Source: Welwitschia mirabilis
Taxonomy: Eukaryota > Gnetophyta > Gnetopsida > Welwitschiales
Direction: 5' to 3'
Assembly (NCBI GenBank): GCA_051453625.1
Contig: JBOZIK010000001.1
Location: 123,464,282-123,528,281 of the forward strand
Length of the DNA: 64,000 nt
The position numbers and the translations under genes were made by a program. The notes under the pieces are model-generated. The model did not search any database. It had not been told where the DNA came from and saw only the letters and a program-made list of their open reading frames with translations. How positions within the stretch are numbered: the stretch's first letter is position 1; every line of letters starts with the position of its first letter. Positions 45,891 through 58,026 of this stretch are shown here, piece after piece.

Positions 45891-46445
45891 CATGGAAATA
45901 GAATATGCCTCCATCTATATCATCTTCATCCTATACCATCTAGATTTCCATCACTAGAAATAGTAATAATAATAGTAATGATGCTAGGGATGACACTTAT
46001 TATACCAGTGAGTTAGCTCTCAGTCACTAGTTCTTTTTGTCTTGTCTAAAAAGGGTAGAAGATGGAAAATTAGACTATAAATATTATATGAGTTTAAAGG
46101 ATGTGTACTTGATATGGATGATTGGAATTCTTATGAGTGATAGCATAGTTGATGCTCACTTCCACATTTTAACATACATGTATTGATTTCTTTTTTGGAA
46201 CCCTTATTTTGTATTTAATGTAACTTGTGCTACATATCTTTCTTATGTAGATAACATCCAATTTATTAGTACTACATTTTATTTACTATATTATAATAAA
46301 TATCAAATGTGTTTATTAATGGTCTTACTTTTCATAATTTTCAAATGCCTCATATAATATATTGGATTCATTTTGAATTTATGATACCTCAAGTACAATT
46401 AAATATGATTACACTAATAAGATTTATTAAGTTTTTGATAGTATT

Positions 46446-46458
46446 AAAAAGGGAAAGA
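46446..46458 (+). promoter_or_regulatory. Copia-D polypurine tract
   Basis: AAAAAGGGAAAGA one base before the 3' LTR. Confidence 0.88.
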
Positions 46459-46459
46459 T

Positions 46460-47766
46460 TATCGGTAAAATCCTAGTTTTAATGATTCCACTTATAAAAT
46501 ACAATGTATATAATTTGAAGATAGGATATTAGAAAGCACCCATATTATAATTAAGGATCCAACTAGCCAAAGCTTAAGGCCCAAAAAATCTAATAAAATG
46601 TACACACAAAGCTCAAGATCATAGAAGCTTTAGCTCAAAATTTAGGAAGCATAAACAAAATTTATTAATAATGTCTAAAGATTTAAATACATCTATTATA
46701 AAGACATTTACACTAATGAAGATGTCTAGCTGAATTTAAAGCTAATAAGTGAAAGATATTTATTACATCAAAGACATCTAGGCTGAAACATGAAGCTAGG
46801 ATAGGTAAAAGATGCCTATCCTATGGAAGACATCTATAGTGCATTAACTGAGAAAAGATGTCTACTAAATTAAAGATGTCTATACTGAACTAAAAAGGAT
46901 GATAGAATTTAGTTATGCTAGGATGAATTATTCATTTCCTAGAAAATTAGGCAAATTTTAGATGAAGAATTTTTAATTCCCAAGGGTCAGAAATATAATA
47001 GTTTTAAGCTTGTTAGAAATTGGGCAGTTTGAGTAAAGACATCTTTCAGGTTGAAGATGTCTACCTATAAGAGACATCTACTATAGTAAATACATCTATC
47101 CCAAAAAATTGATAAAAAATAAAATAGTCATTAAACAACTAAATATTATCCATTTTTAACCATTACACTATGCTTAAATTATTTTAAATGGCTATCTTAT
47201 CATATGAAAGGTTAAGAAAAACTTTCAAATATAAAATGCATAAAGAATGAAGAGGAAAAATTACCATAATGAGTGATTAGTACTAAGCAAGAAGAAATGT
47301 TTTGTTCTTGATAAAAAGACTCATTTCCTAAAGACATTACTTCATCTTTAGAACTTCCACTATTGTATAACTCTAATTTCAGGTAGTCATGTGTGATTAC
47401 ATTAAGGAAAATTGAGCTACCATCTATGTGACATCATCTCAAACTTATTGTTATTTCTTTTCATTTTTATTAATAATTCATGTAGGACTATTAGATTGTT
47501 AAATCTATTCATTCTAGTTCAAAAAATTTAAAGTACTTTTTTCTTCTTCTTCTTCTTCTTTTTTTTTTTTTTTTTTCTAAGATCCCTTGCTTGGAGATTC
47601 CAAGGGTAATCCTTATATGGTTGTGCTTCTTTGAGTGCTTAAGAGCACTAGTGTATTTTAATCTATTGTAATCCCTAAGGAGAAGAGAATGCTATCTTGT
47701 AAGGAGCATCTTATTTTTATTTAGGTAAACTCATTCAACCCTCCCCTCTGAGTTCAAAGATCCTTA
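46460..47766 (+). repeat. Copia-D 3' LTR
   Basis: 1307 bases. Ends CTCTGAGTTCAAAGATCCTTA, matching the copia-A LTR end. Shorter than the 5' LTR because about 150 bases after 47710 are missing. Contains an AGACATCT array (46670-47100) and a TTC/T microsatellite at 47537-47577. Confidence 0.9.
47537..47577 (+). repeat. (TTC)n/poly-T microsatellite
   Basis: Six TTC units followed by a run of about 18 T inside the copia-D 3' LTR. The 5' LTR has a 16-N gap at the equivalent place (38394), so that gap is probably a collapsed microsatellite. Confidence 0.9.
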
Positions 47767-47771
47767 ATATG
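47767..47771 (+). repeat. Copia-D target-site duplication, right
   Basis: ATATG, identical to the left copy. Confidence 0.88.
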
Positions 47772-49690
47772 TATATGAACTCTTATCTATAGATTAAGAA
47801 GCATAAAAGAGTAGACTTTACTTTACTATAACTTTTATCCTTCTTAATATTTATGAAAGAATTTAATTCATAATGTATTATTTATTTATTAAAATTAGAA
47901 AAAATTATCTCCTTGTGACAATTGAAAGTTTTGAATTCTGCGCAAAGAAAAATATTTATTCCTTTAATACATATTACATATTATTTAATTCATATTCTAA
48001 ATTAATTAAATATGTTTATGAGCTTATGAATGATTAATAAGAAATTAGCATTAAAAACGATGTATGTAATTAATATTCATAATTAAAGCAAGGAAATTAC
48101 TCACCCTCAATAGAAACATGTGTTATAACTATGATGTTTTATTTTTATTCATACATCGATGTGATTTATCACTTAAGCTCATCCAACTTATCAACGATTA
48201 ATCTTATGCAATTCAATATGATCTATGTTAATTAATTTAATGTGATCATATTATGCTATGGGAAAAATAATGGGCAGTATCTTTGAACAATTCAGTAAAT
48301 ATTCTCTAGTCTATTATTTACCTATAAATAAATCCTATTAATCTCTTGTAAACTAATTTTCATTTTATACAAGTACATGCTATCAAAATTCTTCTCATTC
48401 TTTCTTCTCTCCTTATCCTCTTACTTTGAGTATACATTTTAGAATCTTGAAGATTTGGTTTTGAATCTTGGATATTAAATCTAAGAATATTAAAGCTTAG
48501 ATTATCATCAGATCTTCATCAAGTAGTAGTTATCAATTGCTTAACTTTACAAGTAGGTTTCCTTTACTTATTTTATTTCTATATTATTTTTTTCTTAACA
48601 AAATTAGTTGCATAATAGAGTATTTCCTTAGACCATTTCATATGCTTAATGTAGCATTTATTTTATTAAAATTATTCCTTCCATTAAGTTAAAACCAATG
48701 TGAGGAAGATATTTAATGAATATCTTTNNNNNNNNNNNNNNNNNNNNNNNNNNNNNNNNNNNNNNNNNNNNNNNNNNNNNNNNNNNNNNNNNNNNNNNNN
48801 NNNNNNNNNNNNNNNNNNNNNNNNNNNATTTATTTTATTAAAATTATTCCTTCCATTAAGTTAAAACCAATATGAGGAAGATATTTAATGAATATCTTTA
48901 GATGGAAATTTTGGCCAAGTGGGGGGTTTACTTTAGTATTAAGTACACATGCTAATATTGGATTATAAAATAGTAAATGCGTTTTATAGATTTCTTTTAC
49001 ATTGAATGTGTATTAGAATTTTCTTACTACAATAAATTATCTATCCTTAAATTTTATTTATAGTGGGTTATTTTTCCTTTTTAAATCCTAAGGCTCATTA
49101 AAAATGCTTACTTTGAATGAACCTTGTATATTGTTTTTTCTTGATTAATATTACATTTTATTAGTTAATATTTTTTTTAAACTCAATGGAATATTTATTT
49201 TAAGAATTTTTGTTAATTTTATTTATTATAATTGCCATAAATTTATTTATGGATTTTTATTTTTTCATACAGCTAAAATTAAGATTTTTCAAAATGGAAG
49301 TTTAACTTAACAATATCATAACCTATTGAATATTGAATAAAACTTTCTTTATAAGTATAGGATTCTATTAGAGTTATAAAAATTTAAAATTTATAGTTTT
49401 TAATGTTTAGTAAATTGTTAAAAATTATTTTAAAATAATCCAAAAATAAAAGTAGAAAATAAAAATCATTTAAGGCGGGTGTTGGACCCCCANNNNNNNN
49501 NNNNNNNNNNNNNNNNNNNNNNNNNNNNNNNNNNNNNNNNNNNNNNNNNNNNNNNNNNNNNNNNNNNNNNNNNNNNNNNNNNNNNNNNNNNNNNNNNNNN
49601 NNNNNNNNNNNNNNNNNNNNNNNNNNNNNNNNNNCAATTATAATTTAAAGAAAACAAAGGCATAAGTAGCTGCATCAAAGAATTTACTTT
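47772..49690. other. Unassigned AT-rich DNA
   Basis: No gene seen. 48380-48560 has a pyrimidine-rich leader-like stretch followed by ATCATCAGATCTTCATCAAG, which could be the end of an old LTR, but no partner was found. Includes a gap at 48728 with a 72-base overlap and a 142-N gap at 49493. Confidence 0.4.
48656..48899. other. Gap with overlapping contig ends
   Basis: Bases 48656-48727 recur at 48828-48899 with one mismatch around 100 N. Most likely an unmerged overlap. Confidence 0.92.
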
Positions 49691-52600
49691 CAATTTCTCC
49701 TTTACTACATGGACATGAATATGAAAATATACTAGTTAAAAAATCCTACATTTTTCTTGTATATCCAAGGAAAAATAAGTGAAGACATTTAGTTTTCTAA
49801 AGTATAAATGACTTATTATCTTTCATGTAAAGTAAAGAATGCATGGTACGATGACATTTCATACAAAAAGCTAAGATTAACCTAAATCCCAATTAGTGTT
49901 CAATTCATGGAAAGACAAGGAAAAAAANNNAAAATCCAATTCCATGTATTTCTGATAAATAAATAATAAACAAAAACATGTAGAAAATCATCCTCTTAAT
50001 TACAAATTAAATAATGTAAATCCAACACTTTTGAATGTTGTAAGTGATTAACAATAGGAAGACCTTACAAAATTAGATACTAGATAAAGTGCTTAATCTT
50101 AAAAAGACCTAGGAGTTTTCAAAAGTTTTCTTAAAGTAGAAAACCAAAGAGAATATGCATGTTACATGGGCCATATATCATCATAAATAGCTCCTATGTT
50201 GGTAGAATTCAATAGAAAAATATAATCTTTGTTTAAGGAATGTAAAATAATAAGTGTGTAATCTATCCAACATATGTTCTCTATATGTCAAGAGCCATTA
50301 GTTGAGATATAATAAGCATGAAAAAAAAATTATTAAAGTTTGATAAAAGCTTGATAAAGGCTAATAGAATTCCCATAAGCATACTAAAAATCCATTGAGC
50401 TAATCCAATTAATTTTTATCAATAAATTTCATAAAGAATTTGATCTTTTATTAAATTATGTTAAAACTAGCTGGGACTTGTAAATGCTAAATGAACAGGA
50501 GTAATAGGTAACCGCCAATGAATAATACATTAAAGGAAAACTATAGAATTTTTTATAAATGTATAAGAAATAAGAGAATAAAACCTTTGTCAAGCCTCCC
50601 AAATACCTTAAAACATGTGTGCCATAAATGGTAATTGTAGATGGAGTTAAAAAGTAATTAATTATAAGAATATTCTTTCATATTTGGTAGTTTGTAGAAA
50701 ATGAATTCTTAAGGCTAATAAATAATGATGTAAAACTATAGAAGAAGAAAAAAATCTCTAGATAACATATTTTGCAACTAAACTAACTCCTTAATAATGT
50801 AACATAATGAAATCTAAATCATCCTTTTCTTTAAATAAGGCCATAATATCCTAAGCAACCCTATGAAAACCTATTTTACCTTCTTTATAAGATCACATAA
50901 AGTTTCAAACCAAATTTTCAAGTTTAAAATAAGTAAATTTTAAAGAATCTCAATAAGAAGAATAATAAACATCGGTAGATGAAGTAATAGATTTACAAAT
51001 CAAATACTGACATATACGAAAAAGATATGTTATCCTTCACTTTTCTACTTTCCTTTGAATTCTCTACAATATCTATCTATAGCCTATAAGAAGAAATTTT
51101 GATGAAGAGCTTTTAAATTTCCAAAAGTTCTATAATTTCTACTCCCTATAAAATTTTCCAAAACTAATGTAGAACATACAAGTAATTATCACTTGCCATA
51201 TAAAATAAAGATTTTTCCAATTAATTTTACTTTCTAAGAAATGAAGATACTATTAAATATGAGTAAAAACTTGATGGATAGAGTGTTTATCATTTTCCAT
51301 TATAAAAATAACATCATCAAAAAAAATGAAAATTTAATAATTATTGTGTGTATTTCCTACTAAAATTTTCCTTACCAAATTTTTTTGTATGTCATGTTGA
51401 AGATCTTAATAAAGAAAACCAACTACTATTATAAAAGGATAAGGATCATAAGGATAACCTTGTTTAACAAAGTAGTGAATATGAAAGAAAGAGTTCATAT
51501 CATAAGAAGTAGCTATATATGATTTTCATTAAGAAACAAACATTACTTCATTTGAAGAAATTAGGATCTAAAACATAAATTTTGCATACAAGTGAAAATG
51601 AAATTCCATATAATTTTATTATATGCTTTGGAAATCAAGGTTAATAAAGACTACATTCTGATTAGAATCAATTATCCACCTACTAAAGCATTTGAAATAA
51701 TGTATCTTTCTAGAATAAAACTTGTTTTTTATTATGTGGTGATATTTGAAAGAATGTTTTAAGCCTACAAGCCAAGAATTTTACCTAAATTTTATATATA
51801 ACATTTAATAAAGTAGTAGGTTATTAACCGCTAATTAAAATAGGATCTCTAGATTTAGGTAAAAGATGAATAATGCCTTTGTGAATATGATGTCCTAGTA
51901 AATCTTCAAGAATGGCCTTCCTTACAACATTAAGATAATCATGACCTAATAAATCTTAAATTTTATAATTAACATTTAATAAAGTGGTAGGTTATCAACT
52001 ACCAATCAAAAAAGAATCTCTAGATTTAGGCAAAACATAATATAATGCCTTAGTGAACCTTGAAGGATTACTTCCCTTAAAAAATTAAGATAATCATGAC
52101 CTAATAAATCCTAGTTCTATTTAAAAACTTTATGGAAAAACCATCAAAGCTAGGAACTTTTCCATTAGCCATATCAAAGCAATTATCTTTAAGCTCTTCA
52201 AGAGTAATTTTTGCATCTAATATTTAATTCACTTATATATTAAAAACTAGAAAAATAAATACATAGATATAGTAAAACTCATTCATATTAATTTGAGTTT
52301 CTTGAAATAGTATTTGAAAATACTCATTTAAAAAATTAAGAATGTTATTATGATTATGAAGAATTCCATCATGATCCTATAGAACGATAATCTAAATTAT
52401 CCCATTAGAGTGATTTAAAAATATAAAAAATTCTTTAAATTTATCATTTTAAGTTTGTAACTATCATAGTCTACTTTTAGGAAAAGAACCTTCTACCTAA
52501 GAAACCTCTCACTTTTGTTAAGCCACATGATCTTCAATAAACATAGAATGAAGTGTTAGATTAAAAGGATTAGGAACAACTTAATTATTTAAATTTGAAG

Positions 52601-52740
52601 CTTTATAGGTAATAGAATGAAAATAAGGTTTTCATTATCTTGCTACTTGTTTTTTACAAAAGTGAGCATAATTTTAACTCTACACAAAGAATAATGCCAT
52701 TAATTAATCCATGCTATTAGATCATAAGATATGGGCTCTG
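49690..52740 (-). mobile_element. LINE-E: L1-like LINE, RT and downstream part (decayed)
   Basis: Minus-strand non-LTR retrotransposon. In element order (high to low coordinates): a linker reading NHSNGIIQII and LNEYFQILFQET (about 52430-52280); ITLEELKDNCFDMANGKVPS with FDGFSIKFL (about 52215-52125); KGIIHLLPKSRDPILI and PTTLLNVIYKI (about 51880-51795); NVVFINLDFQS (about 51660-51620); VKQGYPYDPYPFII (about 51465-51420); the polymerase motif FFDDVIFI (about 51330-51300); and a GTHVLRYLGGL segment (about 50620-50590). This order is the plant L1 RT plus its C-terminal extension. No endonuclease domain is seen, so it is 5'-truncated. A 171-base tandem duplication lies inside the RT. Confidence 0.88.
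51787..52108 (-). repeat. 171-bp tandem duplication inside LINE-E RT
   Basis: Copy 1 is 51787-51957 and copy 2 starts at 51958 (AAATTTTATAATTAACATTT against AAATTTTATATATAACATTT). Both encode, on the minus strand, the PKSRD...PTTLLNV-x-YKI motif. Confidence 0.88.
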
Positions 52741-52961
52741 CATTCCAAAAAGTATGTAGAGTTTTTTTTTTTCTAATATGGTACTTATGCTAGGAGATAT
52801 TAAAATAAAGTAAAATAGCTTTATTTTATATCAATTTTATGTATTCTCCTTTTATAAAATATATTTTTTAACTAAAGTATTTATTTTTGAATAATAAGTT
52901 AAATTCTTACTTATAGTTAGTCAAGTGTAACTTTTTAGTTGATTAAGTAATTTATATGCTT
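52741..52961. other. Spacer between LINE-E and LINE-F
   Basis: AT-rich with a poly-T run at about 52760. No gene seen. Confidence 0.4.
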
Positions 52962-54640
52962 TTTTTTTTAATTGAAAGAGATTTTTTCAAATTTCAAACA
53001 AATAAGAGAAAGATAATAATGCTAGTCAGTGGAAATCCAAAATAAGAAAAAATCTCTAAATAGAGAACTCTAAAGAGAAAGGATGAAAATCAAATAGAAT
53101 TTAGAGATTGATGTTGTAAATAATAGCATGCTTAGAAGATGAAGAAAAGGAGTTTAAGTTCTTATTATTGAAAATTCCTTTACTCTAAATATTCCATAAT
53201 TTACATAAAAACTTATAGTAAATTGAGGAGTATTTCCACCATTGCAAGACACTAGTTGCCTTACTAAATTTGATAAAAGTTGATATTGTACAAATTCAAT
53301 GCCATCCTAAAAAGTGACAAGTTCATTCTCAAGTAGAAGAAGCTACTTAATATGATCAAAAGTATAAATAGGAGATTCTTCTATGCCATATTAAAAATAG
53401 ATGGGCATATAAGCTATAAAATGAGAAAGTTGATTACAAAGAAAAGCTCATTATGAAGAAGTGACCAACTAAAGATATGAATTTTTAGTATAATAGGAGG
53501 TCTTCAATTGTAGGAAAAAAAATTCTTCCATAAGTTATCTGAGAGTTGAATGTGTTAAATTTTATTTCCATGCATGAAAATTAGATTAGTTTCAACCATA
53601 CATGCTTCATAAAACTAGCATACATGTGTTTATGATTATAACTATTCTTTTAAATCTAAATGTAATAGTCAGTTCAGGTAATTTAGAAGATAAAAATAGA
53701 AGTAATACAATAATATAGAGGATGATAAGTAATTATTTTATTTTAAAAAGATTAAATATTAGATTTAGATTAATATTAATTAATCCAAGAGCTAAAATGA
53801 TTACACCAAATACTTTAATCTTCTTAATTCCTTTCTAATAGAAAGAAAGAATAATGGAACCAATCTTTTATACTAGAGTTTCTTTTTTATTATTGAGTTG
53901 AAAAAACCACAAAAGAAATTTTTTTAAATGAATAAGATTTTTAAGATTTTGGAGTAACCATATACTAAATAATTTTAGAAATCCTTAATAAAGATGAAAT
54001 AATGTATTTTAATGTGAGTAGGATTAAAAATTATCTACCAATAGGAGAAGGATGGTTATGCTTTCTTATCAAGAGTAAGAGTAAATTAAATAAAACTTCT
54101 CATAAGAGTATTCAATTATACATCTACCTTAGTATCCTCAACTAGCCAATGAGTAATAATAACTTTTCCTTGATAAAAAATTTTCTCTATGCCTAAGCCT
54201 CCTAAATATTTGGGATGAGTGCATACATCCCATGTAACTGTGATAAATCTTTTGTGATGAGGACATTTAAAATGTCAAAGAAAATCTACTAAAATTCTAA
54301 TAATCTTATTATAAGAGAGTTTATAGGGATCAAAACATATGAAATAAAGCACATTAATGGTAGTGAGGATTCTATCATAGATAATAGCATTTCTAGCAAA
54401 AGATGGATTTCTATAAAGTTATTTTTAATTATTTTAATAAATATTCTTAATAACCCATAACCAAAGTTGTGAAATATAGATATCAAAGCTACAAGATATA
54501 CCAAGAAGTTTAAAACCTCATCTAATATGATGTTGTTATTGGGAAATAAATGAACAAGAATGTGAGTAAGAATTTTTACCAAATTGAACTTTATTTTTTC
54601 ATGTATCTTATTATAATGAAGATCTTGCTTTTAAAGGTAA
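52962..54640 (-). mobile_element. LINE-F: 3' part of a second L1-like LINE (decayed)
   Basis: Minus strand. The post-RT region is open at 54582-54289 (NIILDEVLNFLVYLVALIS, then FIKIIKNNFIEIHLLLEMLL), followed by THPKYLGGLGIEKI (about 54220-54175) and ITHWLVED, the extension of plant LINE proteins. A C-terminal zf-RVT-like segment reads LWKNFFSYN, KIHIFSWSLLHNELFF (about 53540-53430). A T-run at 52962-52972 would be the poly(A) tail on the minus strand and marks the 3' end. No RT core is present, so it is strongly 5'-truncated, as is common for LINEs. Confidence 0.8.
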
Positions 54641-55070
54641 GCATACCATTAGGGTTTCACTAGGGTTTACATGCTTCTCTAGGCATATGACCATGGTGTA
54701 AATTATAAGACTTAGAACTCCTTCCTTCAATATGAGAATACACTCTCTTTCAAGGAAAAATTAGAGTTCCTATAGAAAACCTTGGGAATGCAGGCTATAA
54801 TAAAACCTTTTTAAAGGAATTACCATGTTAGGAAATCACTGTGTTAAAAAAGTAGTTAATTTACTATAATCCATTCTGTAATAGATATAACTAAATTTAC
54901 TATACATCCTATAGTGCTAAGTCAAAACTATACTATACATTTATAGTATCAAAATTAAGAGTGAATTTGAGTAAAGACTCAAAAGTTAAATAAAGCCCAT
55001 AATGTGAAAGATAAGAATGAGTTTAAATCAACTTATCATCACTTTAATTTTGGATTAGAGGTATTAGAAC
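54641..55070. other. AT-rich spacer, possibly copia-G 3' region
   Basis: No frame recognised. It follows the copia-G RNase H terminus on the minus strand, so its untranslated end or LTR debris may lie here. A palindromic ACTATACATTTATAGT-like stretch sits near 54930. Confidence 0.35.
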
Positions 55071-56010
55071 TTCTATTAATCAAGTGGTTTAGTAAGGATA
55101 TCAGTAGTTTTCTTTATGGTCNNNNNNNNNNNNNAATTTCATTTTGTATGCATTTCCTATCTTTGTGAATCCCATCATGAAAGTGTTTTATCTTGTTATG
55201 TAAATTGCTAACTGATTGTTAATGAAGATCTTTATTATCTTAGTCTATTTTAAGTCTACAATTAATAATTTTGCTATGTAAATTACTAACTGATTGTTAA
55301 TGAAGAGCTTTATTATCTTAGTTTATTTTAAGTCTACAATTAATAATTTTCTTAGCTAATAAATTTGTCTACATGCCTTAACAGAATTTGTATATTTAAT
55401 CTAAATAGAAGATTTTTGCTATAATTTTTTATGTTTAAACTACCAAGACAAGCACGATTTTCCTAAGACCATGATATACCATGATGTTGATAATGAGCTA
55501 TTACTCTCTAATGAAATAATAACTAGAGTATGCCTTTAGGATAAATTAAGATTTTTTTTTAATATGTTAGATCTAAATCTTTGGTATTCTTCAAGTACCT
55601 AAGTACTCTTTTTGTAGTGTTTAGATGAGTTACTTTAGACACGCAAAGATATTTTGATAGTATACTAACAACATATGATAAGTCTAATCTAGTACTCACT
55701 ATGTAAATTAGACTTTTTATTACTCTTCTGTATTTAGTTTCATTTGTAGGTTTTAAGTCTTTGTCTAGAGATATCTTGACATTCTTCTCTAAATTTGTTA
55801 TAACTTATTCTACATTTTTCAGTTTAGAATTCTAGATCAGATCTCTAATGTACTTCTTTCATATTAAAAATATTCCATCCTTTTTTAAATAATTTGTACA
55901 TCTAAGTATAATATGATCAATCTAAGATTAAAAATCTTGAATTCCTTACTTAAGGCAATTTTTCTTTTTTATGTCTTCTTCATCACTTCCAGTTATTAGC
56001 ATATTGATAA
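55071..56010 (-). pseudogene. Copia-G: RT end and RNase H of another Ty1/copia (decayed)
   Basis: Minus-strand translation from about 56010 down reads LITGSDEEDIKKK, then KDLKPTNETKYRRVIKSLIY, RLDLSYVVSILSKYL, HLNTTKRVLRYLKNTKDLDL (about 55640-55575), LFINNQLVIYI and finally TTDILTKPLD (about 55110-55080). This is the C-terminal end of copia RT plus RNase H. It starts just after the point where the YVDD motif would be, so the element is 5'-truncated at about 56010. The motif details differ from copia-A, -B and -D, so it is a further lineage. It has a 13-N gap at 55122 and a 78-base tandem duplication. Confidence 0.85.
55195..55350 (-). repeat. 78-bp tandem duplication inside copia-G RNase H
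   Basis: Two copies of 78 bases starting at 55195 and 55273 with few differences. Each repeats the RNase H segment read on the minus strand as LFINNQLVIYI. Confidence 0.9.
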
Positions 56011-57926
56011 CATGAAAAATTTGACATTTACATTAAGGAATTGAGGCCTTCTTAACATGCTTAATTGATTATCATGATAATTTTCTAAATTTATTATGCT
56101 TAATAACATGAAAATCTATTTTATTGTTAATCTATCTTAACACTATCATTTTGTAAAATGAATGTGTCATCTAGAGCATTATGGTACAAGATGAAGGTAA
56201 ACTAAGCATAATTAATGGTAGCACTAGTTCTAGGAGTGGTGGCACTGATAGTTACTATGATTAGAATTATACCATACTTACAATATTGAGTTTTTTTAAT
56301 AAAGGTAATCTATTTTAGTTATTTTCATAAATAAAATATAAATGAGGAATAGTTTCTAATAAGAATCCCTCAATTTGATCCCATGATTAAAATACAATCC
56401 TATATGCTTTGGACATTCTAAAGAATGATCCCATTAAGTCTTTGAAATTCTAATTATAAATCCTAATTCTCGCTTATAAATATCACACATCACTTCACTT
56501 GAAGGATATAATATCATTTTCATATTATACAAGAAATTGAATTTTTGGTTATGTATTCTTTCTAAGCCATGGACTAGCTACTAAGCTAGCATGCTTCTTT
56601 TTGTTTTAGCATAAGTACTTTCATAGATTATGTGTTTTTACATTTTTGATAATAGAGTATTACATGTTCATGATGCATTACTTGGATATCAAGTTTTTAT
56701 GGATCTTATACTTATTATGCTTAGGATTGGTTGAGGCATAATTCTACTTTAAGATCTTTTTAGTTATTCTTCTTTTCATTCTAGCTTGCATAACTTGAAT
56801 GTTTATTTAATGGATCTTGGAGAATTCTACTTTTCATGCTTATTTTATTCTCACTATGAAGGCTAAATATCTTAGATATATCACCTTCATATCTATGATG
56901 GATGAGATTATGCCATTGTGCTCAAGCTAGAACTACATAAGCCTCATGGAATTATGCCACTGTACTTGAGTTGAAGTAGAATCTCCACAAATTTACTTTA
57001 AGTACTTATTTCCATGAAGTTATATTAGTTTGAATGCTATGTTTCATTCCTAGATCTCTCATTATTTTTTGATATCTCTCATTATTATGCTTGCTTTATT
57101 GATATTCTCTATTACTTATTATTATTATGCTTGCTTTATTGATATCTCTTATTATGTTTTTTTGTTTTTACCACTATTGAATTGGTGTTAATCATTCCTA
57201 GCACTTGATCGATGGAACTTGATGTAGTAACCTTTTTTTTCCTTTTTTTTATTTGTTTTATTTTTTCTTTTTTTCTTTTTTTTTCTTGCAAATATTATAT
57301 AGTATATTAAATTTGCTTATAGATGCTAATATTTTATAGGTTTGAAGAGAAGACATTAAGAAAAACAACAAAAAAAAATTCTTTCTTCTATTCATCTTCT
57401 CTCTTTATCATATCTTCTCTTATCTCTTTGTTTCTCTGTCTTAGGTGACTTTCTTTGTAGGCACTTAAAGATAATTTTTGAAGAAGGGATTCATCAGTAA
57501 CAATCTTAAGGAAGTGATTTAGTACTTGAATTTTTTATTTTTATAATTTTTATTTCTTGCATTCATTGCATTGTAATTTTTATTTTGCATTAGCTCTTCT
57601 CAAATATTTTCTTGCTAGTAAACTATATCGAATTATCATCTTATACTATCAGTTATCCCAAGAGCTATACTATGATATTTCACTAAAACCTTTTTTACAC
57701 CATTTAATTAGTATTGTCATCTTTTGTAACCAGTTTTGCCTTATCCTTGCATAAAAGTATCTTCATCTTTTTGGTAAATCTTATAGTATGTCATCTTGAA
57801 TCTTGTCACATACTATGTGCATCCAAAAACATAACTTATTTTGACTATTATCTTATGTTTCATGAACTTACAATGAATGCCTAACTAAAGATTACACTGA
57901 ATTCCTATCAATTCCAAAATGGATAG
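56011..57926. other. Unassigned DNA, promoter/LTR-like
   Basis: No gene recognised. Possible TATA boxes: CTTATAAATA near 56473, followed by a short leader, and TTATATAGTATA near 57295. Bases 57075-57160 hold two copies of ATTATTATGCTTGCTTTATT about 40 bases apart, and 57230-57290 is a T-rich tract. It lies just upstream of gypsy-H in the same orientation and may include that element's LTR, but no PBS was found. Confidence 0.35.
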
Positions 57927-58026
57927 NNNNNNNNNNNNNNNNNNNNNNNNNNNNNNNNNNNNNNNNNNNNNNNNNNNNNNNNNNNNNNNNNNNNNNNNNN
58001 NNNNNNNNNNNNNNNNNNNNNNNNNN
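57927..58026. other. Assembly gap (100 N)
   Basis: The left side ends TGGATAG and the right side begins TGGATAG, a 7-base overlap. The gap may be very small or false. Confidence 0.95.

Larger units (their letters stand above)
37350..47766 (+). mobile_element. Copia-D: full-length SIRE/Maximus-like Ty1/copia
   Basis: 10.4-kb element with both LTRs, PBS, gag, protease, integrase, RT, RNase H, a 2.8-kb post-pol region with an extra reading frame, PPT and a perfect 5-bp target-site duplication. It is the same family as copia-A, sharing the LTR, RNase H terminus and post-pol frame. The LTRs differ at roughly one base in five over the first 180 bases by my reading, so the insertion is old. All frames are broken. 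Confidence 0.93.

Noticed and set aside
54289-54582. 97-residue minus-strand frame as an independent membrane protein
   Set aside because: Its order of motifs and the GGLGI segment that follows place it in the LINE-F post-RT region.
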